This document shows, one piece after another, positions 45,971-53,917 of a DNA stretch of 64,000 bases. The stretch spans positions 124,001 through 188,000 of the forward strand of contig NZ_VFEV01000004.1 in assembly GCF_007858275.1 (NCBI RefSeq). The letters run 5' to 3'. Below the pieces are notes generated by a model that was not told where the DNA came from, did not search any database, and saw only the letters and a program-made list of their open reading frames with translations. The translations under genes and the position numbers were made by a program. The stretch comes from Pseudomonas proteolytica. GTDB taxonomy: Bacteria; Pseudomonadota; Gammaproteobacteria; Pseudomonadales; Pseudomonadaceae. Position 1 is the first letter of the stretch. Every line of letters begins with the position of its first letter.

Positions 45971-48082
45971 ATGGAAGTTGGCTTGCTCATGAAAGTTGTT
46001 GTTCCCACCTGTATTGCGATGCTGCTCCCTAGCCTGCTGGGCTTGCCGCAAGCCGCCCAGGCAGAAGATGCCCCACTGATCCTCGACCCCAGTGTGGTGA
46101 CAGGCTCGCGCAGCGCCAGTCGCAGCTTCGACCTACCCTACTCGGTGGACAGCATCAGCCGTGAGCAGATCAGCGATGGCCAGTTGGGCATCAACGCCTC
46201 GGAGGCCCTGTCCCGCGTGCCGGGGCTGGTGGTGCAGAACCGGCAGAACTACGCCCAGGACTTGCAGATTTCGTCCCGTGGCTTTGGCGCGCGCTCGGCG
46301 TTTGGCGTACGCGGGATCAAGCTGATTGCCGATGGTATCCCCGCCAGCACCCCGGACGGCCAGGGCCAGGCGGCAACGTTCAACCTCGACACCGCCGAGC
46401 GCATAGAAGTACTGCGCGGCCCAGCCGCCACCCTGTATGGCAGCAACGCCGGCGGGGTGATCCAGATGTTCTCGCGCAATGGCGAGGGCGCACCACGTAT
46501 CGGCGCCGAAACCCTGTTCGGCAGCGACGGCCTGAACAAGAACCACCTCAGCGCCGAAGGCGCGGTACAGGGCGCCGGGTTTGTCCTCGACGCCTCGCGC
46601 ATGGACACCGACGGCTACCGCGACCACAGCAGCGCTCGCCGCGACCAGACCTTCGCCAAGCTCAACGTCGAACCCGATGACGACAGCAAGCTGGCCCTGA
46701 TCTACAGCAGCCTGGAGCAGAACGGCACCCAGGATCCGCTGGGGCAGACCTGGCCGGGCTACAAGGCCGACCCACGTTCGGTCAGCAGCAACGCCCTGAC
46801 GTACAACACGCGCAAGAGTATCGATCACCAGCAGTTGGGGATGAATTACGAGCGGTACATGGGCGATGCGACGTTGCAGGTCAATGCCTATACGGGGCGG
46901 CGGAGTGTGATTCAGTATTTGTCGATTCCCAAGGGTGTTCCGAGCAACGAACGCGGCGGCGGCGTGGTGCAATTCGACCGCAAGTTCTACGGCGGTGGCG
47001 TGCGCTGGATGCAGCCTATCGACAGCGCACCGGGCGAGCTGATGATCATCGCCGGCCTGGACTTCGACCAGAGCGAGGACAGCCGCCACGGCTACCAGAA
47101 CTACAGCGGCAACACCCTGGGCGTGAAAGGCGAACTGCGCCGCAACGAAATTGACACCGCCCGCAGCCTCGACCCCTACATCCAGGCCAACTGGGCCATT
47201 GACCGCTGGACCCTGCAAGCCGGGCTGCGCCACAGCACGATGGAGATGGACGTCGATGACCAGTTTCTGAGCAATGGCGATGCCAGCGGCAACAAGACCT
47301 ACCAGAAGAACACGCCCTCGATGAGCGTGATGTACGCCTTCACCCCTGACCTGCACGGCTACGTCAGTGCCGGCAAGGGCTTTGAAACGCCGACCCAGGC
47401 AGAAATGGCCTATGCCCCGGGTGCCATCGAAGGTTTCAACTTTGGCCTGAAGCCCTCAGAGAGCACTCAATATGAAGTGGGTTTGAAGGCGCAGGTGAAC
47501 AACAGCACGCGGCTCAACGCTGCCGTATTCCAGATCACCACCGAGGATGAGTTGGTAGTCGCACAGTCCAATGGCGGGCGCACCAGCTACCAAAACGCCG
47601 GCCGCACCCTGCGCCGCGGCTTTGAACTGGGCATCGAAAGCCAACTGAGCGAACAATGGAGCGCCAACCTCGCCTACACCCGCCTGCAAGCTACCTACGA
47701 CAGTGACTTCAGCAACAACAGCAAAACCATCGACAAAGGCAACTACCTGCCCGGCGTCCCGCAGACCCTGCTGTTTGCCGAGCTGAACTGGAAACCAAGG
47801 GATTGGCTAAGCACTGCTGTCGAAGGCATGTACCGCAGCAAGATCTATGTCGAGGACACCAACCAGGAGCGTGCTGCGCCGGGCTACAGCGTCTTCAACT
47901 GGCGTGCGCGGTTTGAGCAGAAGGTCGAACACTGGACCTTTCACCAGACCTTGCGCCTGGATAACCTGCTGGATCGCCAATATGTCGGCTCTGTGATTGT
48001 TGGCGACAGTAACGGGCGCTATTACGAAGCGGCGCCGGGGCGATCCTGGTATGCCGGAGCCGGCGCCCAGTATCAGTTCTGA
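45971..48082 (+). CDS. TonB-dependent outer-membrane receptor
   Basis: 703-residue receptor with a signal peptide (about 31 residues, ending AAQAEDAP) and the plug/barrel pattern: VVTGSRSASRSFDLPYSVDSI (TonB box region), NASEALSRVPGLVVQNRQN, AERIEVLRGPAATLYGSNAGGVIQ in the plug, and a C-terminal strand ending WYAGAGAQYQF with final Phe. It resembles YncD-type receptors. An ATG at 45989 is an alternative start (MKVVVPTCIAM). No Fur box is evident upstream, so iron control is not supported. It sits within an LPS locus. Confidence 0.88.
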   Translation: MEVGLLMKVVVPTCIAMLLPSLLGLPQAAQAEDAPLILDPSVVTGSRSASRSFDLPYSVDSISREQISDGQLGINASEALSRVPGLVVQNRQNYAQDLQISSRGFGARSAFGVRGIKLIADGIPASTPDGQGQAATFNLDTAERIEVLRGPAATLYGSNAGGVIQMFSRNGEGAPRIGAETLFGSDGLNKNHLSAEGAVQGAGFVLDASRMDTDGYRDHSSARRDQTFAKLNVEPDDDSKLALIYSSLEQNGTQDPLGQTWPGYKADPRSVSSNALTYNTRKSIDHQQLGMNYERYMGDATLQVNAYTGRRSVIQYLSIPKGVPSNERGGGVVQFDRKFYGGGVRWMQPIDSAPGELMIIAGLDFDQSEDSRHGYQNYSGNTLGVKGELRRNEIDTARSLDPYIQANWAIDRWTLQAGLRHSTMEMDVDDQFLSNGDASGNKTYQKNTPSMSVMYAFTPDLHGYVSAGKGFETPTQAEMAYAPGAIEGFNFGLKPSESTQYEVGLKAQVNNSTRLNAAVFQITTEDELVVAQSNGGRTSYQNAGRTLRRGFELGIESQLSEQWSANLAYTRLQATYDSDFSNNSKTIDKGNYLPGVPQTLLFAELNWKPRDWLSTAVEGMYRSKIYVEDTNQERAAPGYSVFNWRARFEQKVEHWTFHQTLRLDNLLDRQYVGSVIVGDSNGRYYEAAPGRSWYAGAGAQYQF

Positions 48083-48093
48083 CCCCACCAGGA

Positions 48094-48112
48094 GGCGCCG
48101 GCTTGCCGGCGC
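48094..48112. terminator. GC palindrome after the TonB receptor
   Basis: GCGCCGGC, TT, GCCGGCGC at 48095-48112, 12 bases past the stop. It resembles the 35922 palindrome and may be a solo REP remnant; there is no T-run, so terminator is a tentative label. Confidence 0.45.
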
Positions 48113-48262
48113 TTACTCGGTCGCTGTAAAACCACGACATATCGTTAAACAAAGACGCAACTGGAAAAAGTGACGCCACATGCCTTGACTGCACTAGACG
48201 CCACTCCTCAATTGCAACCAAACAAACGCCGACCAAACTATTTACTTAAGAAACCACCCAAC

Positions 48263-48712
48263 TTACCGAATAGAACTCAAGTGAGTACGATGAGTGCTAG
48301 CGGGTTTATCGGTTTCGTTCTTGTCCGGAGTACTACCATAGAGCCCGGTAGGATCATAAGGAATTTCCACATCAATCAATTGACCATCCGGGCTGGTAGA
48401 TTCATAGCTCTTTCCCGTAGGGTCATAAGGAATCTCCACATCTATCACCTGACCGGCAGCATCGGCCGGCCCGTAGCTTTTGCCGGTAGGGTCATAGGGA
48501 ATTTCCCTATCGATAGGCTCCTCAGGAGCCCTGCCTCGACCCTCGCCAGCAGCGACCGCCGGCCCCCAGGTGCCGGTGCGGGGATCAAGCACTTGCGCAT
48601 CCTCTCCAGCGGTAAGATCCAGTTTATTGGGCCGAGCTATCTCTCTTTCCTTATAGCCAACTCCCTCATAAGGTTGAAAGTTATAACCCGAAACACTACC
48701 AATATTAGACAT
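48263..48712 (-). CDS. Uncharacterised repeat protein (IPYDPTGKSY repeats) in an AT-rich islet
   Basis: 149-residue protein, not assigned to any family. ATG 48712 has GGAGAG about eight bases upstream; the frame is open 90 bases earlier. Residues 66-88, 89-111 and 112-130 are successive copies of a 23-residue unit centred on IDVEIPYDPTGKSY; a more decayed copy (VLDPRTGTWGPAVAAG) is at 41-56. The N-terminus MSNIGSVSGYNFQPYEG has no signal peptide, and Gly, Ser and Asn there resemble some secreted-effector leaders, which is only suggestive. Codon use and flanks differ from the neighbours. Confidence 0.7.
   Translation of the reverse strand: MSNIGSVSGYNFQPYEGVGYKEREIARPNKLDLTAGEDAQVLDPRTGTWGPAVAAGEGRGRAPEEPIDREIPYDPTGKSYGPADAAGQVIDVEIPYDPTGKSYESTSPDGQLIDVEIPYDPTGLYGSTPDKNETDKPASTHRTHLSSIR
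48323..48517 (-). repeat. 69-bp tandem repeats coding the 23-residue units
   Basis: Three diverged copies of a 69-base unit (GTAGGGTCATAAGGAAT at each start, read on the plus strand) that encode the IDVEIPYDPTGKSY units. The second copy begins near 48449. Differences are mostly synonymous, suggesting selection on the protein repeat. Confidence 0.8.
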
Positions 48713-49055
48713 GATAAAACTCTCCAAACTTAAAGACATTAACAGGCCACGCAACCTGTTAACGCAAAAGCTACATCCCCAACCCACAACTTTCAACAGC
48801 ACAAAAAACTCAAATAAAGATCAAACATCACGAGATGTAAAACCACATAACCGAACACATACACACCCAATGAGAAGTATCGGACTAATCCGAGACAGAA
48901 CTCCCCACATACACTTAAGATCAGTTTTTCATGACATGATTTTGCGCTCTCAAATAATTCGAGCGCACAACGACTCAACAATCATTAATCAATATACAAG
49001 ATGAAACACTACGCATGAGCTGAGCCCGCCCTGTCAGGAGCGGGCAAGCGTGCAG
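48713..49055. other. AT-rich intergenic region with hairpins, no gene
   Basis: 343 bases, visibly AT-rich compared with the surrounding genes. Two inverted repeats: TTAACAGG / CCTGTTAA (48739-48746 and 48755-48762), 27-50 bases upstream of the repeat-protein start, and GCGCTC / GAGCGC (48944-48949 and 48961-48966). Short frames here (to 98 codons) lack ribosome sites and family similarity. Likely promoter and leader of the repeat-protein gene on the minus strand and 3' flank of the LPS operon. Confidence 0.6.
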
Positions 49056-50507
49056 CTACAGGACGCCGTCGATCCTGCTGGGCAAGCGCTGATCGATTAC
49101 TCGATACAACGCGCTATCGACCGGCCAGTTGCGCATGAACCGCGCACGATCCTTGGCAAACGCCGGCGCAAAACTACTCAGTGAGCCGTGCTGGCACATC
49201 GAGTCCAGATCTATCAGCACCCAGCGCCCCCCCTGCCAGAACAGGTTGCGCCCCTTGAAGTCGCCATGACTGATCCGCTCGCGAATCAGTTCGCCAAACA
49301 GGCGCTCCAGGGCCAACAGTTCGGGCTCGGGTACCTCGCCGCTTTCGACATAAGGGGCCAGATGCTCAATCAGGTCTGGCCCGGCCAAATGCTCGGTAAC
49401 CAGGTAAGCCCGGCTGCGCAGCCAGAAAAAACGCCGCTCCAGGAGTGCCAGAGGCTTGGGCGTGGCGATCCCCAGGAACGTCAGGCGATTGCCTTCGTAC
49501 CAGGCGTGCCAGGCGCGGCTTGGCCGCCAGAAGCGCTTGAGCCAGTGCACAAAACCCTTGATGTTGTAGCGCTTGATCACCAGTGGTCGCCCGGCCACAT
49601 CCACTCGGGCCACCGTGGCCGAGGCGCCGGCCTTGTACATCTGGCCTTGGCCGATGAGCCCATCGACGTTTGCCAGTACCGGCAGCAGGGCCGCCTCCTC
49701 TTCCCGGCGGATCGCCCGCAGCCCAAAGGCCCCGCGCACCACGCTGAACAAGGTGCACTCGCGGCCGACCTTGCCCAGGAAGTCTTTCAAGCGCCAGGCC
49801 CGCACTTTGCGCACCTGCTTTTGCAGGGCTTCCAGGGGCAAGGCGTGTTCGCCATTGCTTAACAGGTAGTACACCAACAACTCTTCGGTAAACGGCTCGA
49901 GGTCGCTCGGCAACTGGGCAAAAAACACCCCGAGGTTTTCCAGTACCCGGTTGCGTGACAGGGGCTTGCCCGCCTGTTCGACGCAGATCCCGCCACCATC
50001 GATCAAATACAGCTTGTCGCCCTGGCGCATCAGGTTGTCCAGGTGCAGGTCTTCCTGCCACAGGCCCTTGGCGTGCATCTGTGCAATCGCGCCCAGCGCT
50101 TCGGCCAACACAGCCTGCTGTTCATCCGCCAGAGGCGGCATGCTTTCAACCGCCGCCCAGGCCTCGGCCAGGCTTTGTGCGCCGTCGAGAAACTCGAACA
50201 ACAGCCAGCCGCCCTCACCGTCTTGCAGACCGTCAGCCAGCAACAGCGGCGTGGTCAGGCCTTGCTCGGCCAGCAGGCGCACGCCCTGGAGTTCACGCTG
50301 GAAATGCCGAGCGGCGCTGCCACCCACCAGCAACTTGGCCAGCACCGGCCGGCCGCGCCAGATAGCCGCGCCCACATAACGCTGGCCCGGCAACACCCGT
50401 AGCAGGCTCAGCAGCTGCAATTGCCCTGGGCCGGCCGCATCCGCCAACTCGATACTCAAGGGCAGCGCAGGCGTGCGCCCGGCATTTTTGAGTTCAGACA
50501 AGCGCAT
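49056..50507 (-). CDS. Two-domain lipopolysaccharide kinase-like protein (InaA family)
   Basis: 483-residue protein with two kinase-fold units. The first has KLLVGGSAARHFQREL (lysine/glutamate pair), GLWQEDLHLDNLMRQGDKLYLIDGG; the second has VARVDVAGRPLVIKRYN, RISHGDFKGRNLFWQGGRWVLIDLDSM. Both keep D...N and ID motifs, so both may bind ATP. It is last in a seven-gene overlapping LPS core operon (waaF end of the block is upstream). Role in core phosphorylation or sensing is inference. Confidence 0.8.
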   Translation of the reverse strand: MRLSELKNAGRTPALPLSIELADAAGPGQLQLLSLLRVLPGQRYVGAAIWRGRPVLAKLLVGGSAARHFQRELQGVRLLAEQGLTTPLLLADGLQDGEGGWLLFEFLDGAQSLAEAWAAVESMPPLADEQQAVLAEALGAIAQMHAKGLWQEDLHLDNLMRQGDKLYLIDGGGICVEQAGKPLSRNRVLENLGVFFAQLPSDLEPFTEELLVYYLLSNGEHALPLEALQKQVRKVRAWRLKDFLGKVGRECTLFSVVRGAFGLRAIRREEEAALLPVLANVDGLIGQGQMYKAGASATVARVDVAGRPLVIKRYNIKGFVHWLKRFWRPSRAWHAWYEGNRLTFLGIATPKPLALLERRFFWLRSRAYLVTEHLAGPDLIEHLAPYVESGEVPEPELLALERLFGELIRERISHGDFKGRNLFWQGGRWVLIDLDSMCQHGSLSSFAPAFAKDRARFMRNWPVDSALYRVIDQRLPSRIDGVL

Positions 50508-51259
50508 CAGCGGGCCTCCTTGTGACTGCGCCGCCCAGCCAGGTAACGTGCCCAGGTATCCACCAGGGAGCTGTCCACCGGCTGGTCGAGGTAGGCCGCC
50601 AGAAACTGCCGCACCTGCTCTGCAGTCCAGGCCCCGGCACGCCGCAGCAACGGCTCCAGGTCCTTGACCCGGTCACGCCGGCCGAGCAACAGCGGTCGGG
50701 TCTTTTCCAGGTCGATCAACTGCGCTGCGTAACCGTCGCCAGTGGCCTGCAGGAAGATATGCTTGGGGTAAAAACAGCCATGCACCTGGCCGACGCCATG
50801 GAGCTTGCGCGCCAACTGGCCGCAGGCCACGAGGATCGCATGGTGCTGGGCGTCGCTCAGGGCTGGCCACTGCTCCAGCAGCGAATCCAGGTCATTCCAG
50901 CCATCCAGCGCGCGGGTCAGCAGCAAGGCGCGGTATTCGCCCGCAACTTTGCGCTCACCATAAAAGGCGGCCTGCAAAGCCGGGATCGCCTTCTGCCGAT
51001 AGCGGCTGATATTGCGAAACTCGCGGGCAAAGGTCGGCTCGCCAAACGGCCGATGCAGGGTGCGCGTCAGGTAGTTGCTCTGGCGCTTGAGGTAAAAACC
51101 GCGACCCTCCAGCTCCAGGCGAAACACGCTGCTCCAACCGCCGCGACTGGTGTTGGGCTCGTCCACTGCGTCCAGTTGCCTGGCCCACAGGGCATCAAAG
51201 TCAGCCAGGCCATTGCGCTCCAGCAAGGCCCGGTCTTCAGTTGCCAGGAAGTCATTCAT
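50507..51259 (-). CDS. wapQ: LPS core kinase-like protein WapQ
   Basis: 250-residue kinase-fold protein of the InaA family. YFKRQSN-like FYLKRQSNYLTRTL carries the ATP lysine and FAREFRNI the glutamate; VHGCFYPKHIFLQA has C instead of the usual catalytic aspartate, which suggests weak or no catalysis unless another residue substitutes. It shares one base with the gene at 49056 and four with wapP. Name from position after wapP/waaP in P. aeruginosa (recalled). Confidence 0.72.
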   Translation of the reverse strand: MNDFLATEDRALLERNGLADFDALWARQLDAVDEPNTSRGGWSSVFRLELEGRGFYLKRQSNYLTRTLHRPFGEPTFAREFRNISRYRQKAIPALQAAFYGERKVAGEYRALLLTRALDGWNDLDSLLEQWPALSDAQHHAILVACGQLARKLHGVGQVHGCFYPKHIFLQATGDGYAAQLIDLEKTRPLLLGRRDRVKDLEPLLRRAGAWTAEQVRQFLAAYLDQPVDSSLVDTWARYLAGRRSHKEAR

Positions 51260-51990
51260 TCGCGTCCCTCGAAAAACTTCAGTACATGGCGGATCCGCTG
51301 TTTATCCGATACGCCCAGGTGCTTGCGCCGACGATATTGCATGTAGAAGCGTAGGCGCTGGGTGGCAGACAAGTGGTATTTGGCAACCTTGTCCAGGCAC
51401 GCCAAGTCCTTGGTGATCCGATACTTGAGCCAGAACCCGCGCCAGAAGTCACCGTTGGGGCAGTCGATCAGGTACAGGGTCTGCTGGTCGTCGATCAGCA
51501 GGTTGCGCCACTTCAAATCGTTGTGGGTAAAGCGGTGGTCGTGCATGGTCCGGGTGTATTCAGCGAGCTGGCGGCTGACCTTGTCGACCCACACCGGGTC
51601 GGACAATTGCGGGTCCTTGCGTTCAGCCAGGGCCGCCAGGTCTTCGGTGCGCGGTAACTCGCGGGTGATCATCGCCCCACGATCATAGGCCAGGCCCTTG
51701 CGCTCCAGGCCCCAGGCCACGACTTCGGCGGTTGGGATGCCCCACTTGGCGAAGCGCTTGAGGTTCTGCCACTCGGACTTGACCCGGGGCTTGCCCAGGT
51801 AACGGCGCAGGCCTTTGCCGGCGCCGGTGTAGCGCTTGACGTAATAGTTGATCCCGCCGCGCTCCACGCGAATGACTTCGGACAGCGGATCACGGGTCAG
51901 CCGCTCGCCTTGCAGGGCGAACACTGCGTCGAGGCTACCAAAATCGTCCACAAGCTCCGAGTAAGCAGGTTCCAGGTTCCAACCCGCCAT
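51256..51990 (-). CDS. wapP: LPS core heptose kinase WapP
   Basis: 244-residue kinase-fold protein, likely phosphorylating inner-core heptose in the cytosol. INYYVKRYTGAGKGLRRYLG holds the ATP lysine, FTHNDLKWRNLL the catalytic Asp-Lys-Asn and LYLIDCPNGDFWR the metal-binding Asp. Start and stop overlap its neighbours by four bases and one base, so translation is coupled across waaP-wapP-wapQ. Confidence 0.82.
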   Translation of the reverse strand: MAGWNLEPAYSELVDDFGSLDAVFALQGERLTRDPLSEVIRVERGGINYYVKRYTGAGKGLRRYLGKPRVKSEWQNLKRFAKWGIPTAEVVAWGLERKGLAYDRGAMITRELPRTEDLAALAERKDPQLSDPVWVDKVSRQLAEYTRTMHDHRFTHNDLKWRNLLIDDQQTLYLIDCPNGDFWRGFWLKYRITKDLACLDKVAKYHLSATQRLRFYMQYRRRKHLGVSDKQRIRHVLKFFEGRE

Positions 51991-52796
51991 CAGAGTGCAC
52001 CTCCGTACCGGACTTTGCGGTCATAGAGCTTGCTGGCCTTACGCTCCAGCCACTGCAGCAACGCGCCTTCCTCGGCCAGGATCTGGCGCAGGGGCTGCTG
52101 GAAGTAGCCTTTGAGGAAGCGCAACTTGTCGCGGCGGGTCAGGCCAATATCCAGGATCGAGAAATACAGGGCCGCCAAATCCTTGTTGCGCCAGCGCTGG
52201 CTGATGCGCGGCCGCACCTGGGCGCGGTGCAGGTCGATCACCGAGAGTTTGAAGTCATCGGCGGTTACCGGCTTGTCGGTGTGCAGCAGGAAGTGACAGA
52301 TGTAGCAGTCACGATGGTTGACGCCAGCGCGATGCATCATCCCGGTCATGCGCGCCACTTCGGCAATCAGCGCGCGCTTGAGACGCGGCTCGGGCGGCTG
52401 CTTGAGCCAATCCATGCTCAAGTCTTCCAGGCTGATGGTCGGCGCCAGCTCTTCGGTGACAATAAAGGAATGCTGGTCGGCCGGGTTGGCGCCGCGTTCG
52501 CCATAGGCCACGGCGGTCATGGTCGGTACGCCAACTTCGTGCAGGCGCTGGATTGCCTGCCACTCCTGCCCGGCGCCCAGCACCGGCAACTTGGCGGTGA
52601 ACAGGTTCTTGAAGATTTCACCCCAGCCGATGCCACGGTGGATTTTCACAAAGTAGCCGCGCCCATCCACCTCGGTACGCAAGGTACGACGGGCTTCCAG
52701 TTCACGGTAAACCTCACCGTCCAACAGCTCGACTTCGGCGAACGCATCGCGCCCGGCCCAAAGGCTCTTGAACGGTTCGGCAAGAATCAACTTCAT
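51990..52796 (-). CDS. waaP: Lipopolysaccharide core heptose(I) kinase WaaP
   Basis: 268-residue inner-core heptose kinase (RfaP), needed for outer-membrane barrier in pseudomonads. The kinase pattern is complete: GYFVKIHRG (lysine), GVNHRDCYICHFLLH (catalytic D and unusual CYICHF) and KLSVIDLHRAQVRPRI (metal D). ATG 52796 overlaps waaG by one base. Confidence 0.92.
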   Translation of the reverse strand: MKLILAEPFKSLWAGRDAFAEVELLDGEVYRELEARRTLRTEVDGRGYFVKIHRGIGWGEIFKNLFTAKLPVLGAGQEWQAIQRLHEVGVPTMTAVAYGERGANPADQHSFIVTEELAPTISLEDLSMDWLKQPPEPRLKRALIAEVARMTGMMHRAGVNHRDCYICHFLLHTDKPVTADDFKLSVIDLHRAQVRPRISQRWRNKDLAALYFSILDIGLTRRDKLRFLKGYFQQPLRQILAEEGALLQWLERKASKLYDRKVRYGGAL

Positions 52797-53917
52797 CAGT
52801 GTTGCTCCGCCAGAATTACATCCGCAGCGTGCTGCGGCATGCTATAGAGGTCGGCCGTCTCGGCGAAGGCCAGACCATTGCGGCTCCAGGCCGCACGTTG
52901 CTGCTGATCGCTGAGCATCCCGGCCAGGTACTGGTTGAGCTGGGCCTGCTCGAACGGCTCGTCCAGCACACGCCCGCAATCGGCCTCGCTGATGTAATGG
53001 GCATACCCACACACCGCCGTGACCAACACCGGCAACCCGGCCACCGCTGCTTCGAGCAGCACAGTCCCGGTATTTTCGTTGTACGCCGGGTGAATCAACA
53101 GGTCGGCGCCCAGCAGGAAACGCGGGATATCACTGCGCCCCTTGAGGAACTGCACGTTGTCGCCCAGCCCAAGGGTAGCACTCTGCAGTTGGAATACTTT
53201 GGGGTCGTCCTGGCCAATTACAAACAGGCGGGTGCGCTTTTTCAGATCCGCAGGCAGTGCGGCCAGCGCCTTGAGGCTGCGGTCCACGCCCTTGGTCTTG
53301 AAGCCCGAACCGATCTGCACCAGCAGCAAATCATCGTCCGCGAGGTTGAATTCGGCACGGAACCCGGCCCGGATCTGGGCCGCATTCGGCGGCGCCCGAC
53401 GATCCTGGGCGATGCCCGGCGGCAACAGGTGGAAGCGCTCCAGCGGCGTGTCGTAATGCTTGATAAACAGCGGCTGCTGGACCTCGGAGATCATCAGGAC
53501 TTCAGTCTTGGCGTCCTTGGCAAACACCGCACGCTCGTACTCGGAAAAATGCCGATAGCGGCCAAAACTGCGGTACAGCGAGTGGCGCAGGTTCTGCGCC
53601 TTGTCTTCAAAACAGCCGTCTGCGGCGTAGTACACATCCAGGCCCGGCATTTTGTTGAAGCCGATCAAGCGGTCCACCGGGCGCTTGGCCAGGTCGGCCT
53701 GCATCCAGGCGGTCAATTTTTCGTTGCGCCGATGATTGAAGAACGCCTTGACCGGCGCCACCAGCACTTCAAAACCCGGCGGGATGTCGCCTTCCCAGAT
53801 CAGGGTGTAGACACGGATCTGGTGGCCGCGCTGCTGGCACTCCAGGGCGATGCGCATGAAGTCGCGCTGCAAGCCACCAAAGGGGAAATATTTGTACAGA
53901 ACAAATGCCAGTTGCAT
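52796..53917 (-). CDS. waaG: LPS core glucosyltransferase-type enzyme WaaG
   Basis: GT4-family GT-B glycosyltransferase of 373 residues that adds the first outer-core sugar. N-terminal YKYFPFGGLQRDFMRIALEC is the family start; FVIGQDDPKVF follows, and IHPAYNENTGTVLLEAAVAGLPV has the EX7E nucleotide-sugar motif. In Pseudomonas it transfers GalNAc rather than glucose (recalled). One-base overlaps with waaC and waaP show a coupled operon. Confidence 0.92.
   Translation of the reverse strand: MQLAFVLYKYFPFGGLQRDFMRIALECQQRGHQIRVYTLIWEGDIPPGFEVLVAPVKAFFNHRRNEKLTAWMQADLAKRPVDRLIGFNKMPGLDVYYAADGCFEDKAQNLRHSLYRSFGRYRHFSEYERAVFAKDAKTEVLMISEVQQPLFIKHYDTPLERFHLLPPGIAQDRRAPPNAAQIRAGFRAEFNLADDDLLLVQIGSGFKTKGVDRSLKALAALPADLKKRTRLFVIGQDDPKVFQLQSATLGLGDNVQFLKGRSDIPRFLLGADLLIHPAYNENTGTVLLEAAVAGLPVLVTAVCGYAHYISEADCGRVLDEPFEQAQLNQYLAGMLSDQQQRAAWSRNGLAFAETADLYSMPQHAADVILAEQH

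Noticed and set aside
45833..45988. Fur box upstream of the TonB receptor
   Set aside because: I searched for GATAATGATAATCATTATC-like sequence and found only short AT stretches (GAATATTC) without the 19-base symmetry.
48711..49004. 97-codon plus-strand frame in the AT-rich islet
   Set aside because: It has no Shine-Dalgarno sequence, starts inside the start region of the repeat-protein gene, and its Lys/Asn/Thr-rich sequence matches AT-rich non-coding DNA.
48713..49055. Hrp box (type III secretion promoter) before the repeat protein
   Set aside because: No GGAACC followed at proper spacing by CCACNNA on the coding strand, so effector status has no promoter support.
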